DNA of 64,000 nt from the NCBI RefSeq assembly GCF_000948975.2, contig NZ_CP059735.1, positions 5,826,603 through 5,890,602 of the forward strand, given 5' to 3'. The notes below the pieces were generated by a model. The model worked only from the letters and a program-made list of their open reading frames with translations, was not told the origin of the DNA and did no database searches. Both the position numbers and the translations under genes were made by a program. The DNA is from Thalassomonas actiniarum. GTDB lineage: Bacteria > Pseudomonadota > Gammaproteobacteria > Enterobacterales > Alteromonadaceae. This document shows, piece by piece, positions 54,586 through 62,544 of the stretch (positions within the stretch are counted from its first letter, which is position 1; the number at the start of each line of letters is the position of its first letter).

Positions 54586-56541
54586 CTAAGCTTTAGCCGC
54601 CGGCGCTTTTCTTCGCCTCCTGCCCTTCTTTTTAAACCCGGATGCCGATTTGGCCTTAAGCCCCTGCAACTGTGAAGGAAGCTGTTGGCACGCCTGAGCC
54701 ACCAGCTGATGCAGGGTTTGGGTCAGGGGCTGCATAAAACTCTGGTAACTGACTTGTTTTTCACTGATCGCATTCAGGCTTACTTCCCATTGGGCAGTCA
54801 TATCCGGTAAGGTCGCCGCTTCCGGCAAGGTGGCAATCAGCGCCTTACCCACTTCGGTGGCATGGATCTGCTTACCCTGGCGGCAGAGAAAATCCCGCTT
54901 AAACAATAATTCGATAATCCCTGCCCGGGTCGCCTCGGTGCCGAGACCGTCGGTATCTTTTAAGATTTTTTTCAGCGCTTTATCGCTGACAAAACGGTTG
55001 ATGCCAGTCATTGCCGCCAACAAGGTCGCATCGGTAAAAGCCTGCGGCGGTTTAGTCATTTTTTCCGCCAGCCGCCCCTGTTGGCACAACAAGACATCCC
55101 CCTGGTGCAACTCGGGTAAATACTGGCTTTCTGCTTCTCCCGGCTCATCCGGGTTATGCTCTTTGCTCTTGGCTGCGCTTTTTTGCGGCCAAAGCACTTT
55201 CCAGCCGAGCATCACAGTTTTTTTCGCACTGGCGGTAAACTTTCCGCCGCCGATATTAAGTTCGACCTTAGTTTGATCATAACTGTGCGCCGGGTAAAAC
55301 TGAGCCAGATACTGGCGTACAATCAACTGGTAGATATTCTTCTCGAAGGTATTTAACTGGATATTCGCAGCGGATTTTTCCGTCGGCACTATCGCATGGT
55401 GAGCGCCGACTTTTTTATCGTTAAACGCTTTGCTTTTCAGGGCCGCATTCGCCTGTCCCGCCGCCTGGCCATACTGGGAGGATGAGGTTAGCATGTTAAT
55501 GATGCCCGGAGCCAGTTTATGCTGCTCTTCGGGCAAATAGCGGCAATCGGATCTCGGGTAGGTGATCAGCTTATGTTTTTCATAAAGGGACTGACAGATA
55601 TCCAGCACCAGCTTGGCATTCATGGAATAGATCTTGGCGGCATCGATTTGCAGCGCCGATAAATTAAACGGCAAAGGCGGCGACTGTTTTTTATTTTCTT
55701 TCACAACCAAGGTAACCGTCGCCGGCTGTCCGCTGATGCGGCGCACGACATTTTCCGCCAGCGCCTTGACCACAACCCTGTCCTGATCGTCCATATAAGG
55801 CGAGCATTCCTGGCTCGGCTGCCATTTGGCGCTAAAGCTCTCGCCGTTTTCGCAAACAATATCGGCATAGACCTCATAAAAAGGTTTGCTGACAAAGTTG
55901 GCGATTTCCTCATCCCTGCGCACCACCAATCCCAACACCGGGGTCTGTACCCGGCCGACGGAAAGCACCCCTTTAAAGCCGACTTTTTGCCCCTGCAGGG
56001 TATAGGTGCGGGTGAGATTAATGCCGTATAACCAGTCGGCGCGGCTACGGGCCAGGGCTGAAACCGATAAAGGAATAAAATCGCGGTTGGCCTTCAGCGC
56101 CGCCAATGAACGCTTTACCGCACTGGTATTTAAATCGCTGACCAGCAAACGTTTTACCTGGGATTTTTTCGTTTTCGCCAGCTTTAGATAATCGATCACC
56201 TCATCAACCAGTAACTGGCCTTCTCGGTCGGGGTCGCCGGCATGGATAATCTCATCCGCCTGCTTCACCAGTTTGCGCAAAACCGTCAGCTGGCTTCTGG
56301 TTTGTGATTTAGGTTTTAACTGCCACTGCTCCGGTACTATCGGCAGATGCTCCAGCTTCCACTGCTTATATTTTTGATCATAAGTTTCCGGCTCTGCCTG
56401 CTCCAGGATATGGCCGATACACCAGCTGACGACATCACCGTTGCCCAGCTGGATAAACCCCGGATTATTCTTATGGGGTTTAGGCAAAGCCGCGGCAATC
56501 GCCCGTCCTAAACTTGGTTTTTCAGCAATATAAAGTTTCAT
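54586..56541 (-). CDS. topB: DNA topoisomerase III
   Basis: 651 residues, against 653 in E. coli. N-terminal TOPRIM domain MKLYIAEKPSLGRAIAAAL with the acidic GDPDREGQLLVDEVI, then the type IA core with the active-site tyrosine in LITYPRSDCRYLPEE at Tyr328, the same position as in E. coli. The basic C-terminal tail (KKKGRRRRKAP) binds DNA. It passes single strands through a transient break and decatenates recombination intermediates. It follows a recQ-like gene by 54 bases, matching the known RecQ-TopIII partnership. Confidence 0.96.
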   Translation of the reverse strand: MKLYIAEKPSLGRAIAAALPKPHKNNPGFIQLGNGDVVSWCIGHILEQAEPETYDQKYKQWKLEHLPIVPEQWQLKPKSQTRSQLTVLRKLVKQADEIIHAGDPDREGQLLVDEVIDYLKLAKTKKSQVKRLLVSDLNTSAVKRSLAALKANRDFIPLSVSALARSRADWLYGINLTRTYTLQGQKVGFKGVLSVGRVQTPVLGLVVRRDEEIANFVSKPFYEVYADIVCENGESFSAKWQPSQECSPYMDDQDRVVVKALAENVVRRISGQPATVTLVVKENKKQSPPLPFNLSALQIDAAKIYSMNAKLVLDICQSLYEKHKLITYPRSDCRYLPEEQHKLAPGIINMLTSSSQYGQAAGQANAALKSKAFNDKKVGAHHAIVPTEKSAANIQLNTFEKNIYQLIVRQYLAQFYPAHSYDQTKVELNIGGGKFTASAKKTVMLGWKVLWPQKSAAKSKEHNPDEPGEAESQYLPELHQGDVLLCQQGRLAEKMTKPPQAFTDATLLAAMTGINRFVSDKALKKILKDTDGLGTEATRAGIIELLFKRDFLCRQGKQIHATEVGKALIATLPEAATLPDMTAQWEVSLNAISEKQVSYQSFMQPLTQTLHQLVAQACQQLPSQLQGLKAKSASGFKKKGRRRRKAPAAKA

Positions 56542-56595
56542 ATAAGATGCGCAGCAATAAACTGATATACTGGATAATAAATCATTACTGTGTTT

Positions 56596-58548
56596 TTATC
56601 CAGGCTCGCTATTATGATGGTCTGCCAGATGAGCGTCGACCCAGCCTTTGACCTGGGAAAAGCGATAATGTTCAAGCAAGCCAAACCCCCTCAGTTTGCG
56701 CACCCTGAGTTTAGTAAATACAGGTGTCGTTAAACCGCAAAGAAAACGGCTGATCAGCACACTGCTGGCCTGGTGCCCCAGCTTATTCATGATCTCGCCA
56801 GAAATATCCCCGAAGTCGAAACTTTCCAGCGGCGCAATCGGGGCAGCTTCCGGCAATACCGCCGCCTGCCCCCGGCAAACGCTGCAATGGCCACAATTTT
56901 GTGTCAGTTGCTCATCGGCAAAATATTGTCCCAAGCGCCGGCTTAAACAGCTATCCCCGGTAAAAAACGCCAACAACTGATGAATACGCTTGATTTCACT
57001 TTGCTCTTTGGTTGCAAATTTTTCGCTTAGCAGGCCCGTCAGTTGTTCAATGCCGTAGGGCGAATTCAGCACCTGATAAACCTGGGTCATGGTTTTCGCC
57101 TGCAACTCGATAAGCCCCTGACTATCAAGATATTCCAGCGCCGTCAGCACCCTTTGCCTGTCGCTGGGGTATAGCTGCTGCAACTGATCAAAGTTTATCG
57201 TATACCAGGTTCTCGCCTTATCACAAGACTGCAGTAAGGCCTCAATAAAGTCCGCCCGCTCACCGCTAAAACTACTGATTAACTGCTGCTCGGATTTACC
57301 CGGGAGCTTAAACTTATATTCGGCAAAATAACTGTATGCCGGTTTGATCACACCAAAAAGCTCCAGGTAAACCAGTAGGGTTTTCAACGTTAATAAACGG
57401 ATATTGGCGTCATTGGATAAGCTGTTTAATACCAGCTGCCACTGACCCTGCTGCTGTGCAATTTCATCAAGCACATAACGGATGGCATCCGCTTGCGGGG
57501 TATCGCCATAAACAAAATTTTCCAGCACATTTAAATTATCGGCATTGGCCAACACCAGACAATGTGAAGGCAAACCGTCACGCCCTGCCCGGCCGATTTC
57601 CTGGGCATAATTTTCTATTGATTTGGGCAGGTCGTAATGCACCACATAACGGATATCGCTTTTATCTATGCCCATACCAAAAGCTATGGTGGCGACTATC
57701 AGCTTAATGCCGCCCGACATAAACTGCTGCTGGATCTGCTGGCGATCTTCCCCCGACATGCCGGCATGATAGGCCTGTGCGTTTATGCCTTGTTGTTTTA
57801 ATTGCCCCGCCAGCACCTCAGCACTTTGCTGCAGGGTGACATAAATGATACCGCTGTGCTGATGTTTATCTTGAAGCCAGGAGGTTAATGCCGCCAGCTT
57901 GTCATTCTGGCTGACCCCGAGCACAGCCAGATCCAGGTTGGCACGATAAAACCCGGTTAACACGACATCCCCGGCCTGAACGCCAAGTTTATTGCCCATG
58001 TCTTCAATAACCGCCGTGGTAGCGGTGGCCGTCAGCAACAGCACCTGAGGAATAGCCAGCTCCTGCATGTATACCGGCAGTTTAAGATAGTCCGGCCTGA
58101 AATTATGTCCCCACTCAGAAATACAGTGAGCTTCATCCACCACCAATAACGACAGCTTTACCCCGCCAATAAACTGGCGAAACCTTTCATTATTAAGGCG
58201 CTCCACAGAAATCATCAAAATTTTTATGTCGCCGCTGCGCACCCGGTTCATCACCTGCTGCGCTTCGACTTTAGACTGGGCCGAATCTATACTCGCCGCA
58301 GCTATGCCCTTACCCTGTAAAAATTCCAGTTGATCTTTCATTAGCGCCAACAAAGGAGAAACCACCAAAGTTAAATGGGGCAAACATAAGGCCGATAACT
58401 GGTAGCAAAGGGATTTACCGGCGCCGGTTGGGAATATGGCGGCGGCACTGCGTCCTGAAACTATGGTCTGAATCACTTCGCCCTGGCCCGGGCGAAAGCT
58501 TTGATAGCCGAAATGGCCGTACAGAAGTTGATGAATATCAGTTGTCAT
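56596..58548 (-). CDS. RecQ-family ATP-dependent DNA helicase
   Basis: 650 residues. Motif I FPTGAGKSLCYQ, DEAH box VVDEAHCISEWGHNF, and C-terminal helicase half with GIDKSDIRYVVHYDLPKSI and QEIGRAGRDG. A zinc-binding RQC region has four cysteines (CLSRR...CGHCSVC), and the winged helix is short; there is no HRDC domain, unlike E. coli RecQ. The protein unwinds recombination intermediates 3' to 5'. Co-transcribed with topB downstream, so the pair probably works together. A separate canonical RecQ may exist elsewhere. Confidence 0.93.
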   Translation of the reverse strand: MTTDIHQLLYGHFGYQSFRPGQGEVIQTIVSGRSAAAIFPTGAGKSLCYQLSALCLPHLTLVVSPLLALMKDQLEFLQGKGIAAASIDSAQSKVEAQQVMNRVRSGDIKILMISVERLNNERFRQFIGGVKLSLLVVDEAHCISEWGHNFRPDYLKLPVYMQELAIPQVLLLTATATTAVIEDMGNKLGVQAGDVVLTGFYRANLDLAVLGVSQNDKLAALTSWLQDKHQHSGIIYVTLQQSAEVLAGQLKQQGINAQAYHAGMSGEDRQQIQQQFMSGGIKLIVATIAFGMGIDKSDIRYVVHYDLPKSIENYAQEIGRAGRDGLPSHCLVLANADNLNVLENFVYGDTPQADAIRYVLDEIAQQQGQWQLVLNSLSNDANIRLLTLKTLLVYLELFGVIKPAYSYFAEYKFKLPGKSEQQLISSFSGERADFIEALLQSCDKARTWYTINFDQLQQLYPSDRQRVLTALEYLDSQGLIELQAKTMTQVYQVLNSPYGIEQLTGLLSEKFATKEQSEIKRIHQLLAFFTGDSCLSRRLGQYFADEQLTQNCGHCSVCRGQAAVLPEAAPIAPLESFDFGDISGEIMNKLGHQASSVLISRFLCGLTTPVFTKLRVRKLRGFGLLEHYRFSQVKGWVDAHLADHHNSEPG

Positions 58549-58651
58549 TTAACTCTCTTGTAAATAACGCTGGCGGGAAAGAATAACGGGGATTATCGGA
58601 TAAAGCGGTGGAAAATAACAAGGGACATTTAACTTTTCTCCCGGACTCCTC

Positions 58652-59410
58652 TTAGTGGCGGTAACCCAGGGCAAATAAATGCTCTTCAAAGATCTCTTCA
58701 TAACGTCCGCTGGCCTTAAACAGCGCCAGCGCCAAATCAAACTCATCGCAAAGTTCCTGGCGGTTAAACCCCATATAGCTATAAACATCGGGGAAAATCG
58801 GATGAATAACAAATTCATTGGCATCAAAGTGTCCCTTGGACCAGGTTTTTAAACTGTGCAGGAAAATATATTTATCGCCGATACTGACATCTACCATACC
58901 AATAGCCAGCAGCCTTGCCTGCTCTTTTGGTTGCGGCACTTCCTTATAATATTCATTATCGGCAACGGCTGCATTAAAGGCTTTCCCCAGTAAAGTACGC
59001 GCCCTTTGATAAGTCACCACAGAAACACCTTTTAAATCTGCTACCGAGTTAATTTTTAACCCCCGGTCCCTGCGGGTGACGGCAACATCCGAATACCTGA
59101 ATATCGGCTGGCTGAGACAACCGTTGATTTCATTTTTCGAGAAAATATTGGCGGCACCGTCTACGGTATTTTCATTGAGCTCAACCACCAGGCGGGCATT
59201 GGACAACATATAGCGATAGGTAATTTTTTTTGACGGGATATAGGCATACACACCATCAATGAGCTCTTTAAATAAGGCAGATTGATCCGGACCTGCAAAT
59301 AACGGCCGAAAATTTCCCAAAGCTATTTTTAACTCTGCCTCATCGGCCCGTATTGATGCCGGCAATAGAGACAAGCATATCGCCAGACTGGCTATCACAC
59401 GAACTAGCAT
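58652..59410 (-). CDS. Orphan periplasmic solute-binding protein (SBP_bac_3 type)
   Basis: 252 residues, signal peptide ending SIRADEAEL. Family 3 binding-protein plan with KIALGNFRPLFAGPDQSALF, RRDRGLKINSVADLKGVSVV and IGMVDVSIGDKYIFLHSLK. No transporter genes adjacent; ends upstream of the recQ-like gene on the same strand (103-base gap). Like the two others in the window it may be a sensor or a scavenging protein. ATG 59410 lies after an AGGAAGGG ribosome site. Confidence 0.8.
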   Translation of the reverse strand: MLVRVIASLAICLSLLPASIRADEAELKIALGNFRPLFAGPDQSALFKELIDGVYAYIPSKKITYRYMLSNARLVVELNENTVDGAANIFSKNEINGCLSQPIFRYSDVAVTRRDRGLKINSVADLKGVSVVTYQRARTLLGKAFNAAVADNEYYKEVPQPKEQARLLAIGMVDVSIGDKYIFLHSLKTWSKGHFDANEFVIHPIFPDVYSYMGFNRQELCDEFDLALALFKASGRYEEIFEEHLFALGYRH

Positions 59411-59718
59411 TCAACCCTTCCTCATCACATCACTTTACATCACTTCATATTACTTCATATCAAAGCATTAATTAGGAATCGGAAAAGTGAGAAATAACAA
59501 CTTAAGGTCAATCTTTATACGTCCCTGACCTCGTTATTTTATTTAGTATAGAAGCTGTCAGCAGATCCCTCTAGTGTGCAAACCTCGCTGAAAAATGAAA
59601 ACTTGTTGTGATTTAAAGGAAAAATGCGATGAACACCGGTGTTATTGCGCTGTTCTCCTCGCATATCAAAAATGCCTTTGGTAGTCTTTAACAATAAAAA
59701 AAATAATAAGGAGAAGTT
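59411..59718. other. Divergent intergenic region
   Basis: 308 bases holding the promoters of the solute-binding protein and the peptidase. No small gene or long repeat was found, only loose ACTTCATAT-like direct repeats near 59436-59460. Confidence 0.35.
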
Positions 59719-61380
59719 ATGAAAAAAACCCTGCTCGCCCTTTCGCTATCGGTTGCCGCTGCCTTCAGCGGCCAGGTCAGTGCCGACCATAATCCCCATG
59801 TTGACCGTTATCTGGCACAATACAGTCCCTATAAAATGGAATATGATGCCAGTCATTTCTCCGCCAAAGACAAGCTGATCCTGCAAAAACTGGTTACAGC
59901 GGCCGAACTGCTGCACGAAGTCTACTGGCAGCAAACCTCCAAATACGGCCGGGAGTTAAAGGATGCCCTGGAGCTGGTGCCACAAAGCGAGCAGGCGCAA
60001 AAACTGCTGACCCTGCTTAACCGCAACGGCGCCCCGTTTGAACAGCTCAACAACAATGTTGCCTTTATGGGCCAGCAAACATATTACCCGGGACAGGAGT
60101 TTTACCCCCGCGGCCTGAGCGCTGATGAGCTCGATAACTATATGAAAACCCTGTCCAAAGAACAGCAGGCTGAATTTATGAACCCCTATACCGTGATCCA
60201 AGAAGACGGTAAAGGGGGCTATCAGGCCGTCAGATACTACCAGGCCTATAAAACATTACTCGATCCCGTGATCGAATTGCTCTATGAAGTGGCAGAACTG
60301 ACCGACAATGCTTCATTCGCCAATTTCCTGCGTCTAAAAGCCCGTGCGCTGATCACCGATGAATATTTTGATGCTGACGTCGCCTGGATAGATCTCACAG
60401 GCAATAAATTTGATCTGGTCTTTGGCCCTTTCGAAACCTACGACGACGGCATTAAAGGGGTAAAAGCCAAATACCAGGCCTATATCGAAGTGGTGGACAA
60501 AGAAGAGTCGGCAAAATTAGACTTATACACCCAACACCTGCAGGAAATGGAAAATAATCTGCCGATCCCCGAACAGTACCGCTCCGTGGTCGGCGGCTTA
60601 ACAACCAAGTTTGTCGTGGTAAGGGATATTATCCGCACCGGCATGGCTATCGTCGGTTACCAGGCGGTGGCCACCAACCTGCCCAACGATCCCGCGGTAC
60701 ACGAACTTAAAGGCACAAAAAAAACCTTCTGGAAAAATATGTTCGAAGCCAGGTTTAACGGCATCATCAAACCGGTCAGTGAAGTGTTGATCAACGAAAA
60801 ACAATTGCCGGAAATCTCCGACGACGGCTTTTTCCAGTTTGTGCTGATGCATGAAATCAGCCATGCCCTGGGACCGAGAACCGTTAAGGTCGGCAGTAAA
60901 AAAGGCATGGCCACCAATGCCGCCATAGGCCCTAACTATAACGCCCTGGAGGAGGCAAAAGCCGATATCAGCGGTATGCACTCGCTGATTTACCTGATGG
61001 ATAAAGGCATAGTGGATGCCAAGCGCCGCAATAACTTTTTCATTTCTTATTTAGGCAGCTTATTCCGCTCGATGCGTTTTGGTTTGAACCAGGCCCATGG
61101 CAAAGCCGCGGTATTATCGTTAAATTATTTCGCCGAAAACGGCGGGGTTAGCTATGATGATGACAGTGGCCGCTGGACGTTGGACGACAAGCAGTTTGAA
61201 GAAAATGTCGCCTCCCTGGCAAAAGCCCTGCTGATCCTCGAAGGGGATGGCGACAACACTAAGGTACAGGCCTTTTTTGACCGCTGGGCGGTGAATTCTC
61301 CGCGCATTCAGGCCAGCCTGGAGAAAGTCAATCATTTACCCATAGATGTCCTGCCCGAATACAGCATTAAGTGGCATTAA
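59719..61380 (+). CDS. M49-like zinc peptidase (DPP III family) with HEXXH motif, exported
   Basis: 553 residues. Signal peptide MKKTLLALSLSVAAAFSGQV, so it acts outside the cytoplasm. The zinc site is MHEISHALGP (His378, Glu379, His382) with EEAKAD (Glu412) as third ligand, as in dipeptidyl-peptidase III, but the family normally has HEXXGH; the five-residue HEISH form is known from a few bacterial members. WIDLTGNKFDLVFGPFETYD is the conserved substrate-side segment. It would cut dipeptides from oligopeptides or be a related hydrolase. AAGGAG precedes ATG 59719; a strong terminator follows. Confidence 0.87.
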   Translation: MKKTLLALSLSVAAAFSGQVSADHNPHVDRYLAQYSPYKMEYDASHFSAKDKLILQKLVTAAELLHEVYWQQTSKYGRELKDALELVPQSEQAQKLLTLLNRNGAPFEQLNNNVAFMGQQTYYPGQEFYPRGLSADELDNYMKTLSKEQQAEFMNPYTVIQEDGKGGYQAVRYYQAYKTLLDPVIELLYEVAELTDNASFANFLRLKARALITDEYFDADVAWIDLTGNKFDLVFGPFETYDDGIKGVKAKYQAYIEVVDKEESAKLDLYTQHLQEMENNLPIPEQYRSVVGGLTTKFVVVRDIIRTGMAIVGYQAVATNLPNDPAVHELKGTKKTFWKNMFEARFNGIIKPVSEVLINEKQLPEISDDGFFQFVLMHEISHALGPRTVKVGSKKGMATNAAIGPNYNALEEAKADISGMHSLIYLMDKGIVDAKRRNNFFISYLGSLFRSMRFGLNQAHGKAAVLSLNYFAENGGVSYDDDSGRWTLDDKQFEENVASLAKALLILEGDGDNTKVQAFFDRWAVNSPRIQASLEKVNHLPIDVLPEYSIKWH

Positions 61381-61416
61381 GCAGGGTGCAAATGGCTTAA
61401 CCAGGTACTTAAAAAC

Positions 61417-61448
61417 AAAAGCCCGGCAGATGCCGGGCTTGCTTTTTC
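61417..61448. terminator. Bidirectional terminator between peptidase and fructokinase
   Basis: AAGCCCGGCA and TGCCGGGCTT (61419-61440) form a GC-rich 10-base stem with a two-base loop, with A-run before and GCTTTTT after, so it serves both convergent genes. Confidence 0.85.
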
Positions 61449-61463
61449 AAAATAACACAGCTG

Positions 61464-62417
61464 CTAGTCCTTGATATCCGCTAATCTCGGCAGCGCCGGA
61501 AAAGCGCCTTTTTGAGTGCAGGTAAAAGCGCCGCATAAAGTGGCAAAATCGATGATCTCTTCAATAACCGCCTGCTGTGTTAACAGCACCTGAAAAGCCT
61601 CGATATCGAGATCTTGCTGAGCCAGCCGATAAAGTAATCCGCCGACAAAGGCATCGCCTGCCGCCGTGGTGTCTACCGGGATAATGGCCGGTGCCTGATG
61701 AATAAAATGGTAGTCCCGGGTGTATACCGAGATTTCATTGCCGCCGTCGGTCACCACCACCAGGGACGGACCGGTTTGCAAACAATAGCTTATCAGTTCG
61801 TCGGCGCTTTGACTTAACTGCTCGGATAAATATAACAGCTCTTCGCGGCTGAATTTAATCACATCGGTATAAGGCAGGCACTCGAGGATACGCGAAGATA
61901 ATACCGAAGCCTCCGACCACAAGGTGAGGCGTAAATTGACATCCAGACTCACCAGCAAACCATGCGTTTTCGCCAGCTTTAACCCGGTTAAAGTGGTTTG
62001 CGCCAGCTTTTCTGTGGTCAGGGTATTGGAGCAATAATGGAAAATATCCGAAAGCTTAAAACTCTCTTCGTTAAAATCGTCACAGCTAAAACGCATATCC
62101 GCGGTATCGTGCCGGTAAAAATTAAAGCTACGCTCTTTTTTATCGTCCAGGGATACCAGCACCAGCGCCGAATTGCTGTTTTCAAAGCTGCATAAATAAT
62201 CGGTTTTCACCCGGTAGGCCGCCAATTGCTTATGTAAAAACTGGCCAAAATTATCCGAGCCGATGCCGCCGACAAAATAACTTTCGCCGCCGAGTTTTGC
62301 AATGGCCACTGCAACATTTGCAGGTGCTCCGCCAGCAATAGGTTTGAAGCTGGTTTCATCGTCTTCATTGGGTAAAAAGTCGATGAGCACTTCACCAAAG
62401 CACAACACTTTTTTCAT
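61464..62417 (-). CDS. Fructokinase-like PfkB-family sugar kinase
   Basis: 317 residues from ATG 62417, with AAAGGAAA upstream; seven codons of further frame are rejected. PfkB signatures: GGAPANVAVAIAKLGG near the N-terminus and DTTAAGDAFVGGLLYRL with the catalytic Asp near residue 255. FGEVLIDFLP at the start is typical of fructokinases. It phosphorylates fructose (or a similar ketose) with ATP in the cytoplasm. It follows a TonB receptor gene on the same strand after a terminator, as in sucrose or fructo-oligosaccharide loci. Confidence 0.88.
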   Translation of the reverse strand: MKKVLCFGEVLIDFLPNEDDETSFKPIAGGAPANVAVAIAKLGGESYFVGGIGSDNFGQFLHKQLAAYRVKTDYLCSFENSNSALVLVSLDDKKERSFNFYRHDTADMRFSCDDFNEESFKLSDIFHYCSNTLTTEKLAQTTLTGLKLAKTHGLLVSLDVNLRLTLWSEASVLSSRILECLPYTDVIKFSREELLYLSEQLSQSADELISYCLQTGPSLVVVTDGGNEISVYTRDYHFIHQAPAIIPVDTTAAGDAFVGGLLYRLAQQDLDIEAFQVLLTQQAVIEEIIDFATLCGAFTCTQKGAFPALPRLADIKD

Positions 62418-62437
62418 TGGGGTTTCCTTTAAAAACA

Positions 62438-62478
62438 ACCTGCTGCTTTATCCGATATAACATCACAATGCAGCAGGT
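62438..62478. promoter_or_regulatory. Inverted repeat upstream of the fructokinase
   Basis: ACCTGCTGC (62438-62446) and GCAGCAGGT (62470-62478) are perfect 9-base arms with a 23-base loop, directly before the fructokinase ribosome site. It may be a leader hairpin in the transcript or an operator pair; a clear role cannot be assigned. Confidence 0.4.
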
Positions 62479-62484
62479 AAAATA

Positions 62485-62527
62485 AAAGCCCGGCTGCGCC
62501 CGGCGTTCTGCCGGGCACAGGGGCTTT
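62485..62527 (-). terminator. Terminator of the TonB receptor gene
   Basis: On the minus strand AAAGCCC pairs with GGGCTTT, enclosing CCCGGC/GCCGGG, and is followed by TATTTTA. It lies about 20 bases past the receptor stop codon, so read-through into the fructokinase would be partial. Confidence 0.7.
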
Positions 62528-62544
62528 GTTGACGTTAACCGAAA

